Assembly (NCBI GenBank): GCA_026387915.1
Contig: JAPLKS010000014.1
Span: forward strand, 124,001-188,000
Length of the DNA stretch: 64,000 nt
Direction: 5' to 3'
From: Gemmatimonadota bacterium
GTDB taxonomy: Bacteria; Gemmatimonadota; Gemmatimonadetes; Gemmatimonadales; Gemmatimonadaceae
Under the pieces are notes generated by a model. That model worked only from the letters and a program-made list of their open reading frames with translations. It was not told the origin of the DNA and made no database searches. Shown piece by piece: positions 10,897 through 19,099 of this stretch (position 1 is the stretch's first letter; the number at the start of each line of letters is the position of its first letter). The position numbers were made by a program, and so were the translations under genes.

Positions 10897-11517
10897 ATGC
10901 TCACGTTCGATATTCCGGCGCTCCCCATCCCCGAGCGGTCTCGACTGCTCGCCCGGGTGGTCGCGCCGAGGCCGATCGCGTTTGTCTCCACGGTCGGCGC
11001 GGACGGTGTCGGCAATCTCGCCCCCTTCTCGTACTTCACCATGGGGGGCGGGAATCCGGCCTGTCTCACCTTTTGCACGGTCAACCTGCGCGACGGAAAG
11101 GAAAAGGATTCGCTGCGGAATATTAAGGCGACCGGTGAGTTCGTCGTCAATGTGGTCACCCGCGCGATGGCGGAGCAGATGAATCGCACCGCCGTCGATT
11201 TCAGCTCAGACGTGGATGAGTTCGACGTCTCCGGCTTTACGCGCACCGCCAGCGTCCGCGTCAAACCGCCGGGTGTGGCGGAATCTCCGGTGCGCATCGA
11301 ATGCCGCCTCGTGCAGGTGGTGCGCGTGGGCGAAGGCGCGTCGGCCAGCAACTTTATCATTGGCGAAGTGCTCTACGTATCAGTCGACGCCGCCGTATGC
11401 ACGGATGGTCTCCCCGACAATCACAAGCTCGACCAACTCTCCCGGCTCGGTGCCGACCTGTATCTGCCCATGACGCCCGACGCGCTGTTTTCTATGGCGC
11501 GTCCCGCCAAACCCTAG
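10897..11517 (+). CDS. Flavin reductase-like (FMN-binding) domain protein
   Basis: 206 aa protein of the flavin reductase-like split-barrel family (RutF/HpaC relatives and their stand-alone FMN-binding homologues). PRPIAFVSTVGADGVGNLAPFSYF (residues about 24-47) and the NIKATGEFVVNVV segment are the typical FMN-binding core. The ATG at 10897, 8 bases past the hmgA stop, is chosen because the sequence MLTFDIPALPIPERSRLL starts as family members do. It may reduce flavin for an oxygenase or act as an electron carrier. Its place between hmgA and an aminotransferase suggests a role in aromatic amino-acid degradation, but this rests on location only. Confidence 0.85.
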   Translation: MLTFDIPALPIPERSRLLARVVAPRPIAFVSTVGADGVGNLAPFSYFTMGGGNPACLTFCTVNLRDGKEKDSLRNIKATGEFVVNVVTRAMAEQMNRTAVDFSSDVDEFDVSGFTRTASVRVKPPGVAESPVRIECRLVQVVRVGEGASASNFIIGEVLYVSVDAAVCTDGLPDNHKLDQLSRLGADLYLPMTPDALFSMARPAKP

Positions 11518-11520
11518 ACT

Positions 11521-12699
11521 ATGCCAACGTTCTCGCGCCGTTTCGCGTCGTTGCCCCAGTACCTGCTGGCCACTATCCCGCAGAAGAAGCGCGACTTGAT
11601 CGCGCGCGGCATCGACGTCATTGACTTAGGCGCAGGAGATGCGGATCTCGCGCCACCGCCAAAGGCTGTCGAAGCCTTAGCGGCCGCCGCGCGCGATCCA
11701 GCCATGAGTCGTTATGGTTTTGGCCTCGGACTGCCAGCGTATCGCGATGCCGTGTCTGCCTGGATGCTCAAGCGATTTGGGCATCAGTTCGACCCGCTCA
11801 CGGAAATCGTTCCGCTCATCGGCTCCAAGGAAGGACTCGCGCATCTCGAACTCGCCTATCTCCAAAAAGGCGACGTCGCGATTCTTCCCGATCCGGGCTA
11901 TCTCGCCTACCTCGGCGGCGCGCTGCTCTCTGAAGCAGAACCGTATATGTATCCGATCACGCCGCGCACGAACTTTCTCGTAGAACTCGACGATGTGCCA
12001 GCCGACGTGCTCGCGCGCACCAAGTTGCTCTACCTGAATTATCCCAATAATCCCACGGCTGCCGTCGCACCGCTCGAATATCTCGAGCGCGTGGTGGCGC
12101 AGTGCCGTGAGCGCGACATCGTGCTCGTCTACGACAACGCCTACTCGGAGATGACCTTCGACGGTTATGTGGCGCCGAGCATCTTTGATGTACCGGGCGC
12201 GCGCGACGTGGCGATTGAGTTCCACTCGCTTTCGAAGACGTACAACATGACCGGCTGGCGCTGCGGCTGGGCCTGCGGCAACAAGACGGTCGTTGGTGCG
12301 CTGGCCAAGGTGAAGAGTTTCCTCGACACCGGTCAGTTTATGGCGGTGCAAAAGGCCGGCATCGCCGCGCTCGACAGCTGGGCCGAGTGGGTGCCGGGCA
12401 ACATTGCCGTGTTTAAGGAGCGGCGCGATGCCGCCGTGGCGGCGTTCCGTGCGAATGGATTTTCGGTGGAGCCGCCCAAGGGCTCGATGTATCTCTGGCT
12501 TCCACTCCCGGCTGGCGTGTCGAGCCGCGAATTCCACGAACGGATGATGGAAGAGCAGGGCGTCATCGTGCTCCCTGGCGCCGGCCTCGGCGCGGGCGGC
12601 GAAGGGTTCTTCCGTATTTCGTTTATCACAAGTCCCGAGCGCATTGCCGAAGCGGCACGTCGCGCCGGCGCGGTGCTCAGGGCGATGACGGCGGCGTAG
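11521..12699 (+). CDS. Class I/II aminotransferase (DapL-like or aromatic aminotransferase)
   Basis: 392 aa fold-type I PLP aminotransferase. The PLP lysine is Lys239 in SLSKTYNMTGWRCGWA. YPNNPTAA near 180 and the Asp-x-Ala-Tyr segment VYDNAYSEMTF near 205 bind the cofactor. IGSKEGLAHL near 100 is typical of LL-diaminopimelate aminotransferases and their relatives. The neighbouring hpd and hmgA suggest it could instead supply 4-hydroxyphenylpyruvate from tyrosine; sequence alone does not decide. It starts 4 bases after the preceding stop. Its last 23 bases overlap the convergent thioesterase gene, and no terminator separates them. Confidence 0.88.
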   Translation: MPTFSRRFASLPQYLLATIPQKKRDLIARGIDVIDLGAGDADLAPPPKAVEALAAAARDPAMSRYGFGLGLPAYRDAVSAWMLKRFGHQFDPLTEIVPLIGSKEGLAHLELAYLQKGDVAILPDPGYLAYLGGALLSEAEPYMYPITPRTNFLVELDDVPADVLARTKLLYLNYPNNPTAAVAPLEYLERVVAQCRERDIVLVYDNAYSEMTFDGYVAPSIFDVPGARDVAIEFHSLSKTYNMTGWRCGWACGNKTVVGALAKVKSFLDTGQFMAVQKAGIAALDSWAEWVPGNIAVFKERRDAAVAAFRANGFSVEPPKGSMYLWLPLPAGVSSREFHERMMEEQGVIVLPGAGLGAGGEGFFRISFITSPERIAEAARRAGAVLRAMTAA

Positions 12700-13102
12700 G
12701 CGCGGAAAAACGTGCGCGCACCTCGGCGCTCACTCGGGTCAGTTTTCCGGTGGCGCGATTGATGGGGCAGTAGATCGTGAGGGCGCGCGCGAGCAGTTTG
12801 TCATCGCTCGCGCGCCGTACCTCGGTGTTGCGCTCAAATCGGTGCGAGTCCGCGCTGCCAACCCAGGTGCGCGCGACCACTGAGTCACCAAGCACGGCAG
12901 GGTGCTTGTAGTCGATTTCATGCCGGATGGCGACCCACGCCACCTCTGCTTGCTCCTCTGGCGGACAGGCGGCATTCCAGTGCGCGATGGCCACATCCTG
13001 CACCCAGCTCAGGTACACTACGTTGTTCACGTGGCCCAGCGTGTCGATGTCGCTCGGCGTGACCGCGATGGTGAGTTCGAAGCGTTCTACGGGCGCGTTC
13101 AT
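12677..13102 (-). CDS. Acyl-CoA thioesterase, 4-hydroxybenzoyl-CoA thioesterase (hotdog) family
   Basis: 141 aa single hotdog-domain protein. [26 protein letters not shown], read in parts near residues 17-42, contains the family signature Asp-x-x-Gly-His-x-Asn-Asn, with the Asp/Asn region as the likely catalytic site. It should hydrolyse a short- or aromatic-acyl-CoA in the cytoplasm; the substrate is unknown. The start overlaps the stop of the upstream luciferase-like gene by 4 bases, so the two form an operon. The 3' end overlaps the convergent aminotransferase gene by 23 bases. Confidence 0.87.
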   Translation of the reverse strand: MNAPVERFELTIAVTPSDIDTLGHVNNVVYLSWVQDVAIAHWNAACPPEEQAEVAWVAIRHEIDYKHPAVLGDSVVARTWVGSADSHRFERNTEVRRASDDKLLARALTIYCPINRATGKLTRVSAEVRARFSAPTPPSSP

Positions 13103-14130
13103 CCGATGGCCTTCCGCACAGCGGGCGCCACTTTGGTGCCGAACAGTTCTATGGAGCGCATGAGTTGCGCGTGCGGAATGTGTCCCACCGCCATCTGCGC
13201 GAGAAAACGGTCGTGTCCAAAGAGCTCATGCTGAAAGAGAATCTTCTCAACGACTTCCTCTGGCGATCCTACCGCCAGCGCGCCGTGCAGCGAGCGTCCC
13301 GCCTCGAACTGCGCGCGCGACATCGGCGGCCATCCGCGCTCTCGCCCAATGCGGCTCATCGTCGCGGCGTAGCCCGGAAAGAACTGATCGGCCGCTGCCT
13401 GTGATGTGTCGGCCACAAAGACATGCGAGTTGATTCCCACGCGAGCAACTGACGCGTCGTGCCCCTCAGCAACCACGGTGTCACGATAAAACTTTACCAT
13501 TGGCGCGAAGTTCTCTGGCATCCCGCCAATGATCGCGATGGCGAGCGGCAGCCCCAATGTAGCCGCGCGGTGCACCGACGCCGGCGTGCCGCCAACCGCA
13601 ATCCATATGGGGAGCGGGTCCTGCACGGGGCGTGGATAGACGGGCTGGTCACGCAGGGGCGCACGGTGCTTGCCTTGCCACGTGACGCGCTCGGAATCGC
13701 GAAGCGCGAGCAAGAGATCGAGTTTTTCGGAGAAGAGCGAGTCGTAGTCGTCGAGCGCGTAGCCGAATAACGGAAACGATTCAATAAACGATCCGCGGCC
13801 CGCCATAATCTCGGCGCGGCCGCCCGACAGCAGATCTACCGTTGAAAATTCCTGAAAGACTCGGACCGGATCGTCCGAGCTCAGCACCGTGACCGCGCTG
13901 GTGAGGCGAATCCGCTTGGTACGAGCCGCAGCGGCAGCCAGAACGACCGCTGGCGCGGACACCGCGAAATCTGGGCGATGGTGCTCGCCGATTCCGAATA
14001 CGTCGAGGCCGAGTTGATCGGCGAGCTCGACTTCTTCGAGGAGGTCGCGGAGCCGCTGCGCCGCACTGATGGGCGTGCCCGTCAGCGGATCGGCCGACGT
14101 GTCAGCGAATGTGTAGAGTCCAAGTTCCAT
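13099..14130 (-). CDS. LLM class flavin-dependent oxidoreductase (luciferase-like monooxygenase)
   Basis: 343 aa TIM-barrel flavoprotein of the bacterial luciferase superfamily. [11 protein letters not shown] opens the first strand. [15 protein letters not shown] near 46-60 and the [18 protein letters not shown] stretch near 77-95 are the standard flavin- and substrate-site segments, and [14 protein letters not shown] follows. Members oxidise diverse substrates with reduced FMN or F420; the substrate cannot be read from the sequence. It precedes the thioesterase gene with a 4-base overlap. The flavin reductase-like gene at 10897 could supply reduced flavin, though it belongs to a different transcript. 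Confidence 0.88.
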   Translation of the reverse strand: MELGLYTFADTSADPLTGTPISAAQRLRDLLEEVELADQLGLDVFGIGEHHRPDFAVSAPAVVLAAAAARTKRIRLTSAVTVLSSDDPVRVFQEFSTVDLLSGGRAEIMAGRGSFIESFPLFGYALDDYDSLFSEKLDLLLALRDSERVTWQGKHRAPLRDQPVYPRPVQDPLPIWIAVGGTPASVHRAATLGLPLAIAIIGGMPENFAPMVKFYRDTVVAEGHDASVARVGINSHVFVADTSQAAADQFFPGYAATMSRIGRERGWPPMSRAQFEAGRSLHGALAVGSPEEVVEKILFQHELFGHDRFLAQMAVGHIPHAQLMRSIELFGTKVAPAVRKAIG

Positions 14131-14181
14131 CGCGAATAATCTCTGGCTGCAATCTTGGGGGGAAGGTCAAAAGCGCCTTCG

Positions 14182-14216
14182 CTAGCCGCAGAGGCAACGC
14201 TTCCTTGGGCGGCTAG
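14182..14216 (-). terminator. Possible terminator hairpin after the thr operon
   Basis: Two perfectly complementary 8-base arms (ctagccgc and gcggctag) enclose about 19 bases just beyond the thrC stop at 14244. No U-run follows. It may terminate the thrABC transcript, but this is uncertain. Confidence 0.35.
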
Positions 14217-14243
14217 GGAGGGTGCGCGTGCGGACGGCCAGAG

Positions 14244-15548
14244 TCAGCGCGCCGGTGCCGACAACACCCGCGCAACCTCTGCCAGCGTCGCTCCAATCTC
14301 CACCGGGCGGTTCGCGCGTGCTGGCGCGGGATCTCGCTGCTGGTGGTACTCAATCAACGCGCCGGGGTCCTTCAGGACGTGACCGGTCAGCACCGCTACC
14401 ACCGTGGCGTCCGGCGCAATCACACCGGCGGCGCGGAGTTTGCGCACGCCCGCTACGCTGGCCGCACTCGCCGGCTCGCAGCCGACACCTGCGGCATCGA
14501 TCACCGCTTTAGCGTCGAGAATCTCGTCGTCGGTCACAGACGCGACGGCACCGTTCGTTTCGCGAATCGCACGAATCGCACGATCCCAGCTCGCGGGGTC
14601 GCCAATCCGGATGGCCGTCGCGATCGTCTCGGGCTTCACTGTTGGGTGCGTCGCAAAATCGTCGGCGAACGCCGTCGCAAATGGCGCCGCCCCGGCCGCC
14701 TGCACCGCGAGCAAACGCGGCACGCGATCAATCAGCCCGAGCGCATGCGCCTCGCGCAATGCTTTTCCGAACGCCGATGTGTTGCCGAGGTTTCCTGCGG
14801 GCAACGCAATCCAGTCTGGAGCCTGCCAGCCGCGCTGTTGAAGCAGTTCAAAGACAATCGTCTTTTGCCCTTCAATCCGCCACGGATTCACCGAGTTCAC
14901 CAGATACACGCCAAGCTCAGCGGACGCTTCGCGCACGAGTCGAAGGCAGTCGTCAAAGCTTCCGTCCACGAGCAACGTGCGGGCGCCGTACGCGAGCGAC
15001 TGCGTCAGCTTACCCATGGCCACCTGACCGCGCGGCACCAGCACGAGGGCAGGGATGCCCGCATGCGCGGCATACGATGCCAGCGACGCGGAGGTGTTTC
15101 CCGTGCTCGCGCATGCCACCGCACGTGCACCGACGCGAGCCGCCTGCGTCACGGCAACCGTCATTCCACGATCCTTGAACGATCCTGTGGGATTCTGCCC
15201 TTCGTGCTTCAGCCAGAGTTCTGCGACCCCTGCGTACGTCTGCACGGCCGTACGGCGGAGCAACGGCGTGTTCCCCTCAGGATGCGTCACGTGCGAGGTC
15301 GCCGACGGCATCACGAGTTCAGCAAAGCGCCACACGCCGCTGGCCTCGCTCCCTGGGTGCGTGCAGCACCGCGACCCAAACCGTTGGAGCAGCGCAGCGC
15401 CGTGCGCCGTGGGCGTCGGCTGTACAATGGCCAGGAGGCCGTCGCACGTGCGACAGGTCGCGCTCGCGTCGAGCTCGGGCCAGGTCGCGCCGCACGATTC
15501 GCAGCGCTGCACCGATGGCGTCCCTGCAACAGCAAATAGTTCAGACAC
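14244..15548 (-). CDS. thrC: Threonine synthase
   Basis: 434 aa PLP enzyme that converts O-phosphohomoserine to threonine, the last step of the pathway encoded here. An N-terminal zinc-ribbon-like module has CESC (Cys16, Cys19) and CRTC (Cys32, Cys35), as in class I-type synthases of many bacteria. The PLP lysine is Lys125 in NPTGSFKDRG. ACASTGNTSASLASYAA binds the cofactor phosphate region. I chose the GTG at 15548, which overlaps the thrB stop by 8 bases, because GAGGA lies 8 bases before it. An upstream ATG at 15593 or 15650 would extend deep into thrB and give unrelated N-terminal residues. Confidence 0.93.
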   Translation of the reverse strand: MSELFAVAGTPSVQRCESCGATWPELDASATCRTCDGLLAIVQPTPTAHGAALLQRFGSRCCTHPGSEASGVWRFAELVMPSATSHVTHPEGNTPLLRRTAVQTYAGVAELWLKHEGQNPTGSFKDRGMTVAVTQAARVGARAVACASTGNTSASLASYAAHAGIPALVLVPRGQVAMGKLTQSLAYGARTLLVDGSFDDCLRLVREASAELGVYLVNSVNPWRIEGQKTIVFELLQQRGWQAPDWIALPAGNLGNTSAFGKALREAHALGLIDRVPRLLAVQAAGAAPFATAFADDFATHPTVKPETIATAIRIGDPASWDRAIRAIRETNGAVASVTDDEILDAKAVIDAAGVGCEPASAASVAGVRKLRAAGVIAPDATVVAVLTGHVLKDPGALIEYHQQRDPAPARANRPVEIGATLAEVARVLSAPAR

Positions 15549-16485
15549 TGGTAGAATCCTCGCTAAGTCCAATGGCGCCGTGCGTGGCCACATGTGCCAC
15601 GCGCGTGTCACAGGCAATGCCGAGTGCCGCGTACGCATCGCGCACCGCATGCGCGACGCGCTGGGCGCTCAAGTCGTTGGTCGCAAAATAGAAACTGGTT
15701 GGGCCAGCGCCGCTAATGGAACCGCCCAGTGCGCCCGCTTCCATCGCCGCCGTTTTCGCGGCGATGAATCCTGGGAGCAACGGCGCGCGCGCCGGCTCAG
15801 CAATCTGATCTTCGAGGCCGCGACCAATCATTTGCAGATCGCCGGTCCAGAATCCCGACACCATCGCGGCGACATTCGCCATCTGCGCAACCACGAGCGC
15901 GCGATCAATCGACTGCGGCAGCGCCGCGCGCGCATCTGCCGTGCGCAGCCGTTGATTCGGATGCGCCATCACAATGCGCAGCGCCGCGGGCACAGGTAAA
16001 GCAATCACCTCGAGTGGCGCCACCGATCGAATGAGCGAGATGCCGCCGAACATGGCCGGCGCAAGATTGTCCGCGTGGCGCCCCGACACCGTCGCTTCTG
16101 CTTCCAGCGCGCACGCGAGAAGCGTCATCGGGTCGAGCGGGTTGCCGAGAAGTCGGTTCACGGCCACCGCACCGGCAACGGCCGACGCAGCGCTTCCGCC
16201 CTGACCACCGGAGAGCGGAAGCCCTTTGATGACGGTCAGGCTTACACCCACGTTTTCCGCGCCCGCAAACGACAACACCTGCATCGCGGCAATGCCGGCG
16301 GTGTTGCGGTCGGCCGCCGTCGGAAGTTCTGGGTGCCCCGCATCGGCAATCGTCACACCGCGCCCGAGCACGCGCTCCGCAATCACACGATCGCCGGGTC
16401 CACTCACGGCCATCCCGAGCACGTCGAGCCCTGGCCCGATATTCCCAATGCCGCCTGGCGCGATGGCAGCGGCGCGCGCGGTCAT
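15541..16485 (-). CDS. thrB: Homoserine kinase (GHMP family)
   Basis: 314 aa GHMP kinase that phosphorylates homoserine with ATP. The N-terminal segment PGGIGNIGPGLDVLGMA (10-26) is the first GHMP motif, and LPLSGGQGGSAAS (89-101) is the phosphate-binding loop, with GQGGS in place of the usual GLGSS. The C-terminal GGSISGAGPTSFYF motif is present. The gene lies between thrA and thrC, overlapping thrA by 4 bases and thrC by 8, so the three proteins are made from one coupled message. Confidence 0.93.
   Translation of the reverse strand: MTARAAAIAPGGIGNIGPGLDVLGMAVSGPGDRVIAERVLGRGVTIADAGHPELPTAADRNTAGIAAMQVLSFAGAENVGVSLTVIKGLPLSGGQGGSAASAVAGAVAVNRLLGNPLDPMTLLACALEAEATVSGRHADNLAPAMFGGISLIRSVAPLEVIALPVPAALRIVMAHPNQRLRTADARAALPQSIDRALVVAQMANVAAMVSGFWTGDLQMIGRGLEDQIAEPARAPLLPGFIAAKTAAMEAGALGGSISGAGPTSFYFATNDLSAQRVAHAVRDAYAALGIACDTRVAHVATHGAIGLSEDSTSV
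15557..15561 (-). promoter_or_regulatory. Ribosome binding site that fixes the thrC GTG start
   Basis: GAGGA on the minus strand, inside the end of thrB, lies 8 bases before GTG 15548. None of the upstream in-frame ATG codons has a comparable site. Confidence 0.6.
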
Positions 16486-18974
16486 CGCGCCCTCCGCGCC
16501 AGCGACAGGATGTCGTTCATCACGCCAGCGGCGGTCACGTCGGGGCCAGCGCCTGGGCCCGTGACCACCAGCGGGCGGTCGCGATACCGATCTGACGTGA
16601 ACACCACCTGATTATCCGTGCCGATGAGCGACGAGAATGGACTCGAGGCATCCACCGCCACGAGCCCCACGCGCACGCGCCGCGCGGTGACCACGGCCAC
16701 ATAGCGGAGCACGCGCCCCTTGGTGCGCGCAGCGGCGACGCGAGCCGCCCAGTCCTCGTCGAACAAAGCGAGTGACTTCAAAAACTTGGGCAACGGCCAC
16801 GTGCGCGCGCGCGCCGGCACGAGTGACTCAATGGCGAGGCTTCCAAGCTCTCCGCGGAACCCAAGCAGTCGGCCAAGCGTGAGTGCCTTTCGCGCCACAT
16901 CCATACCGCTCAGATCTTCGCGCGGGTCTGGCTCTGTGTAGCCCAGTTGCATGGCTTCGGCCACGGCCTCGGAGAACCGCGCGCCACGTCCCATGCGATC
17001 AAAGAGAAACCCCAGTGTGCCGGAGAGGCATCCTTCAATTTTGCGCACGCGATCACCAGACTCCGCGAGCTTGCTGAAGGTGTCGAGCACCGGCAAACCC
17101 GCACCCACGGTGGCCTCGGCTAACAGATGGCGCCCACGATCACGCGCGGTGGCGAGCAGTTCGTCGGCGCGTGCCGCCGAGCCGGTCATCGGACGCTTGT
17201 TGGCGAGCACGATGTCCATGCCGCCGCGCAACGCCGCCATGAGTGCCGGTACGGTTTCGTCCGCGGTCACATCCACCGTGATCGGATGATGCAGGGCATG
17301 CGTCGCGGCATACGCCACAGCGGCGGTCGCATTCATTGTGAGTGCGCCGCGCGTTTTGGCAATCGGTACGCCGCGCTGCTTCGCGTGTGCGAGCGCATCG
17401 AGGCGCTGCGGCGAAATCCCCGCCGGGTCAAAGAGCACGCCACTCGTGTCGCACACGCCGACAACGCGCAACGCAAGGCCCCGTTGCCGCACGCGTGGCG
17501 CCATCGTTGCGACGCGACGACCAATCTGCCCAAATCCCAAGAGAAAGAGATCGGTGCGCGCAGGCTCACCCACCGCGCCCCCGCCAATCTTGTCGAGCTG
17601 AAAAGCGCGGTGAATGGCGCGTTGTGCATCGCCGGCGCGCGCGTCCTCCACCACAATCGAGATATTGAGTTCCGACGAACCCTGCGCAATCGCAATCACA
17701 TTCACGTCGGCATCGCGTAGCGCGCCGAAGGTGCGCGCCGCCACGCCCTTGGTGCCCGCCATCCCCAACCCCACCACGGCGATGATGGCGATCGCTGGTT
17801 GAATCGTCACGCCGTCAATTTCGCCGCGGCGAATGTCGTCGGCGAACACCGACTGGAGCCGCAGCTGCGCGGCGCGCGCGTCGCCTGCTGGCACGGCAAT
17901 GCAGAGCGAGTGCTCACTCGACGCCGCGGTGATCAATGGAATCGAGAGCCCCAGCTCTTGCAGACTCGACAGCGTTCGCGCCGCGACGCCAGGCAGCCCG
18001 AGAATTCCGTTTCCTTCCACCGTCAGCATCGCTTGCCCGCGCAGTGCCGCGAGTGCGCGCACCGGCGAGCGGCCGGCTACGCGTCGCGTGGACACTTCCG
18101 TGCCCACCGACGCGGGGTCGAGTACGGGACGCACCCGCACGGGAATGCGGCGTCCCGCAATCGGAATCATGGACCGTGGGTGGAGCACCTTGGCTCCGTG
18201 ATACGCCAACTCCGCCGCCTCGCGAATGTGAACGTGCGGGAGCACGCGCGCGTCGGGCACCACGCGCGGATCGGCCGTCAGCAGACCAGGGACGTCCTTC
18301 CAGAGTGAGACCTCGCGTGCACTGAGTGCGCGCGCGATAACCACAGCCGTTAAATCCGTGCCGCCGCGACCGAGCGTTGTGACATCGCCACTCGGCGCCT
18401 TGCCGAGGAACCCCGGCACCACCGGCACCAACCGACGACGTAGGAGCGGACGTAGGACGAGTCGAGCCGCACGGTCCGTCGCTGGGAGCTGGGGCACGGC
18501 GTCGCCGAATCGCGCGTCCGTGTGGAGGAACGTCGTCGCATCCACGTAGCGTGCGCGACGTCCGATGGCGGCCGCCACGAGTGCGGCGCTCAGCCGCTCA
18601 CCGCGAGCCACAATCAAGTCGCGCGTGCGTGGCGTGAGTTCGCGCAGTGCGGCCAACCCGCCGAGGACGGCGAGGCAGTCGTTGAATTCGCCGGTGACCA
18701 TCTGTTCGTATGCGCGCCGCGATGCGCCAGCGAGCAACGCCCGCGATGTGGCGCGATGGCGTTGTGCGAGCGGCGCGAGCAGCGCCGCGGCGCGCGTGCC
18801 GTCGCCAGCGAGTGCGGCGTCGGCGGCGGCAAGCAGTGCGTCGGTCACGCCATGCATTGCCGAGACCACCACGACCAATGGTTCGCGGGTGTTCTCGATG
18901 ATGGCGAGCGCGCGTCGGATTGCCGTGGCATCGGCGAGGGCGGCGCCGCCGAACTTGTAGACGAACGGTTTCAT
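16482..18974 (-). CDS. thrA: Bifunctional aspartate kinase/homoserine dehydrogenase
   Basis: 830 aa fusion of aspartate kinase (about 1-290), two ACT regulatory modules (about 310-465) and homoserine dehydrogenase (about 470-830). It carries the first and third steps from aspartate to threonine. The kinase begins YKFGGAAL, where most kinases have KFGGTS. VARGERLSAALVA and GRGGTDLTA are further kinase motifs. The dehydrogenase has the nucleotide loop LLGFGQIGRR near 478, VLANKRPMTG, and GYTEPDPREDLSGMDVARK near 676-694. ACT domains suggest feedback inhibition by threonine. It is the first gene of the operon. A 12-base perfect palindrome lies 14 bases upstream of the ATG. Confidence 0.95.
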   Translation of the reverse strand: MKPFVYKFGGAALADATAIRRALAIIENTREPLVVVVSAMHGVTDALLAAADAALAGDGTRAAALLAPLAQRHRATSRALLAGASRRAYEQMVTGEFNDCLAVLGGLAALRELTPRTRDLIVARGERLSAALVAAAIGRRARYVDATTFLHTDARFGDAVPQLPATDRAARLVLRPLLRRRLVPVVPGFLGKAPSGDVTTLGRGGTDLTAVVIARALSAREVSLWKDVPGLLTADPRVVPDARVLPHVHIREAAELAYHGAKVLHPRSMIPIAGRRIPVRVRPVLDPASVGTEVSTRRVAGRSPVRALAALRGQAMLTVEGNGILGLPGVAARTLSSLQELGLSIPLITAASSEHSLCIAVPAGDARAAQLRLQSVFADDIRRGEIDGVTIQPAIAIIAVVGLGMAGTKGVAARTFGALRDADVNVIAIAQGSSELNISIVVEDARAGDAQRAIHRAFQLDKIGGGAVGEPARTDLFLLGFGQIGRRVATMAPRVRQRGLALRVVGVCDTSGVLFDPAGISPQRLDALAHAKQRGVPIAKTRGALTMNATAAVAYAATHALHHPITVDVTADETVPALMAALRGGMDIVLANKRPMTGSAARADELLATARDRGRHLLAEATVGAGLPVLDTFSKLAESGDRVRKIEGCLSGTLGFLFDRMGRGARFSEAVAEAMQLGYTEPDPREDLSGMDVARKALTLGRLLGFRGELGSLAIESLVPARARTWPLPKFLKSLALFDEDWAARVAAARTKGRVLRYVAVVTARRVRVGLVAVDASSPFSSLIGTDNQVVFTSDRYRDRPLVVTGPGAGPDVTAAGVMNDILSLARRAR

Positions 18975-18987
18975 TGGGCTGGGAGGG

Positions 18988-18999
18988 CAGGGTACCCTG
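18988..18999 (-). promoter_or_regulatory. Perfect 12-base palindrome just upstream of thrA
   Basis: cagggtaccctg reads the same on both strands and ends 14 bases before the thrA ATG. It could be an operator or simply chance; no matching second copy was seen upstream. Confidence 0.25.
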
Positions 19000-19099
19000 T
19001 CAGGTTAGCCGATCACACGCCTAGTGTCCATCAGGGCATACGCGGACTACATTCTCACGCGATCGATTTTCCGCTCAATCCTCGATGGAGATGTCGGCC

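Noticed and set aside
12677-12699. Possible misannotation where the aminotransferase and thioesterase overlap
   Set aside because: Both C-termini read naturally to their stops, and a 23-base convergent overlap is common in compact genomes.
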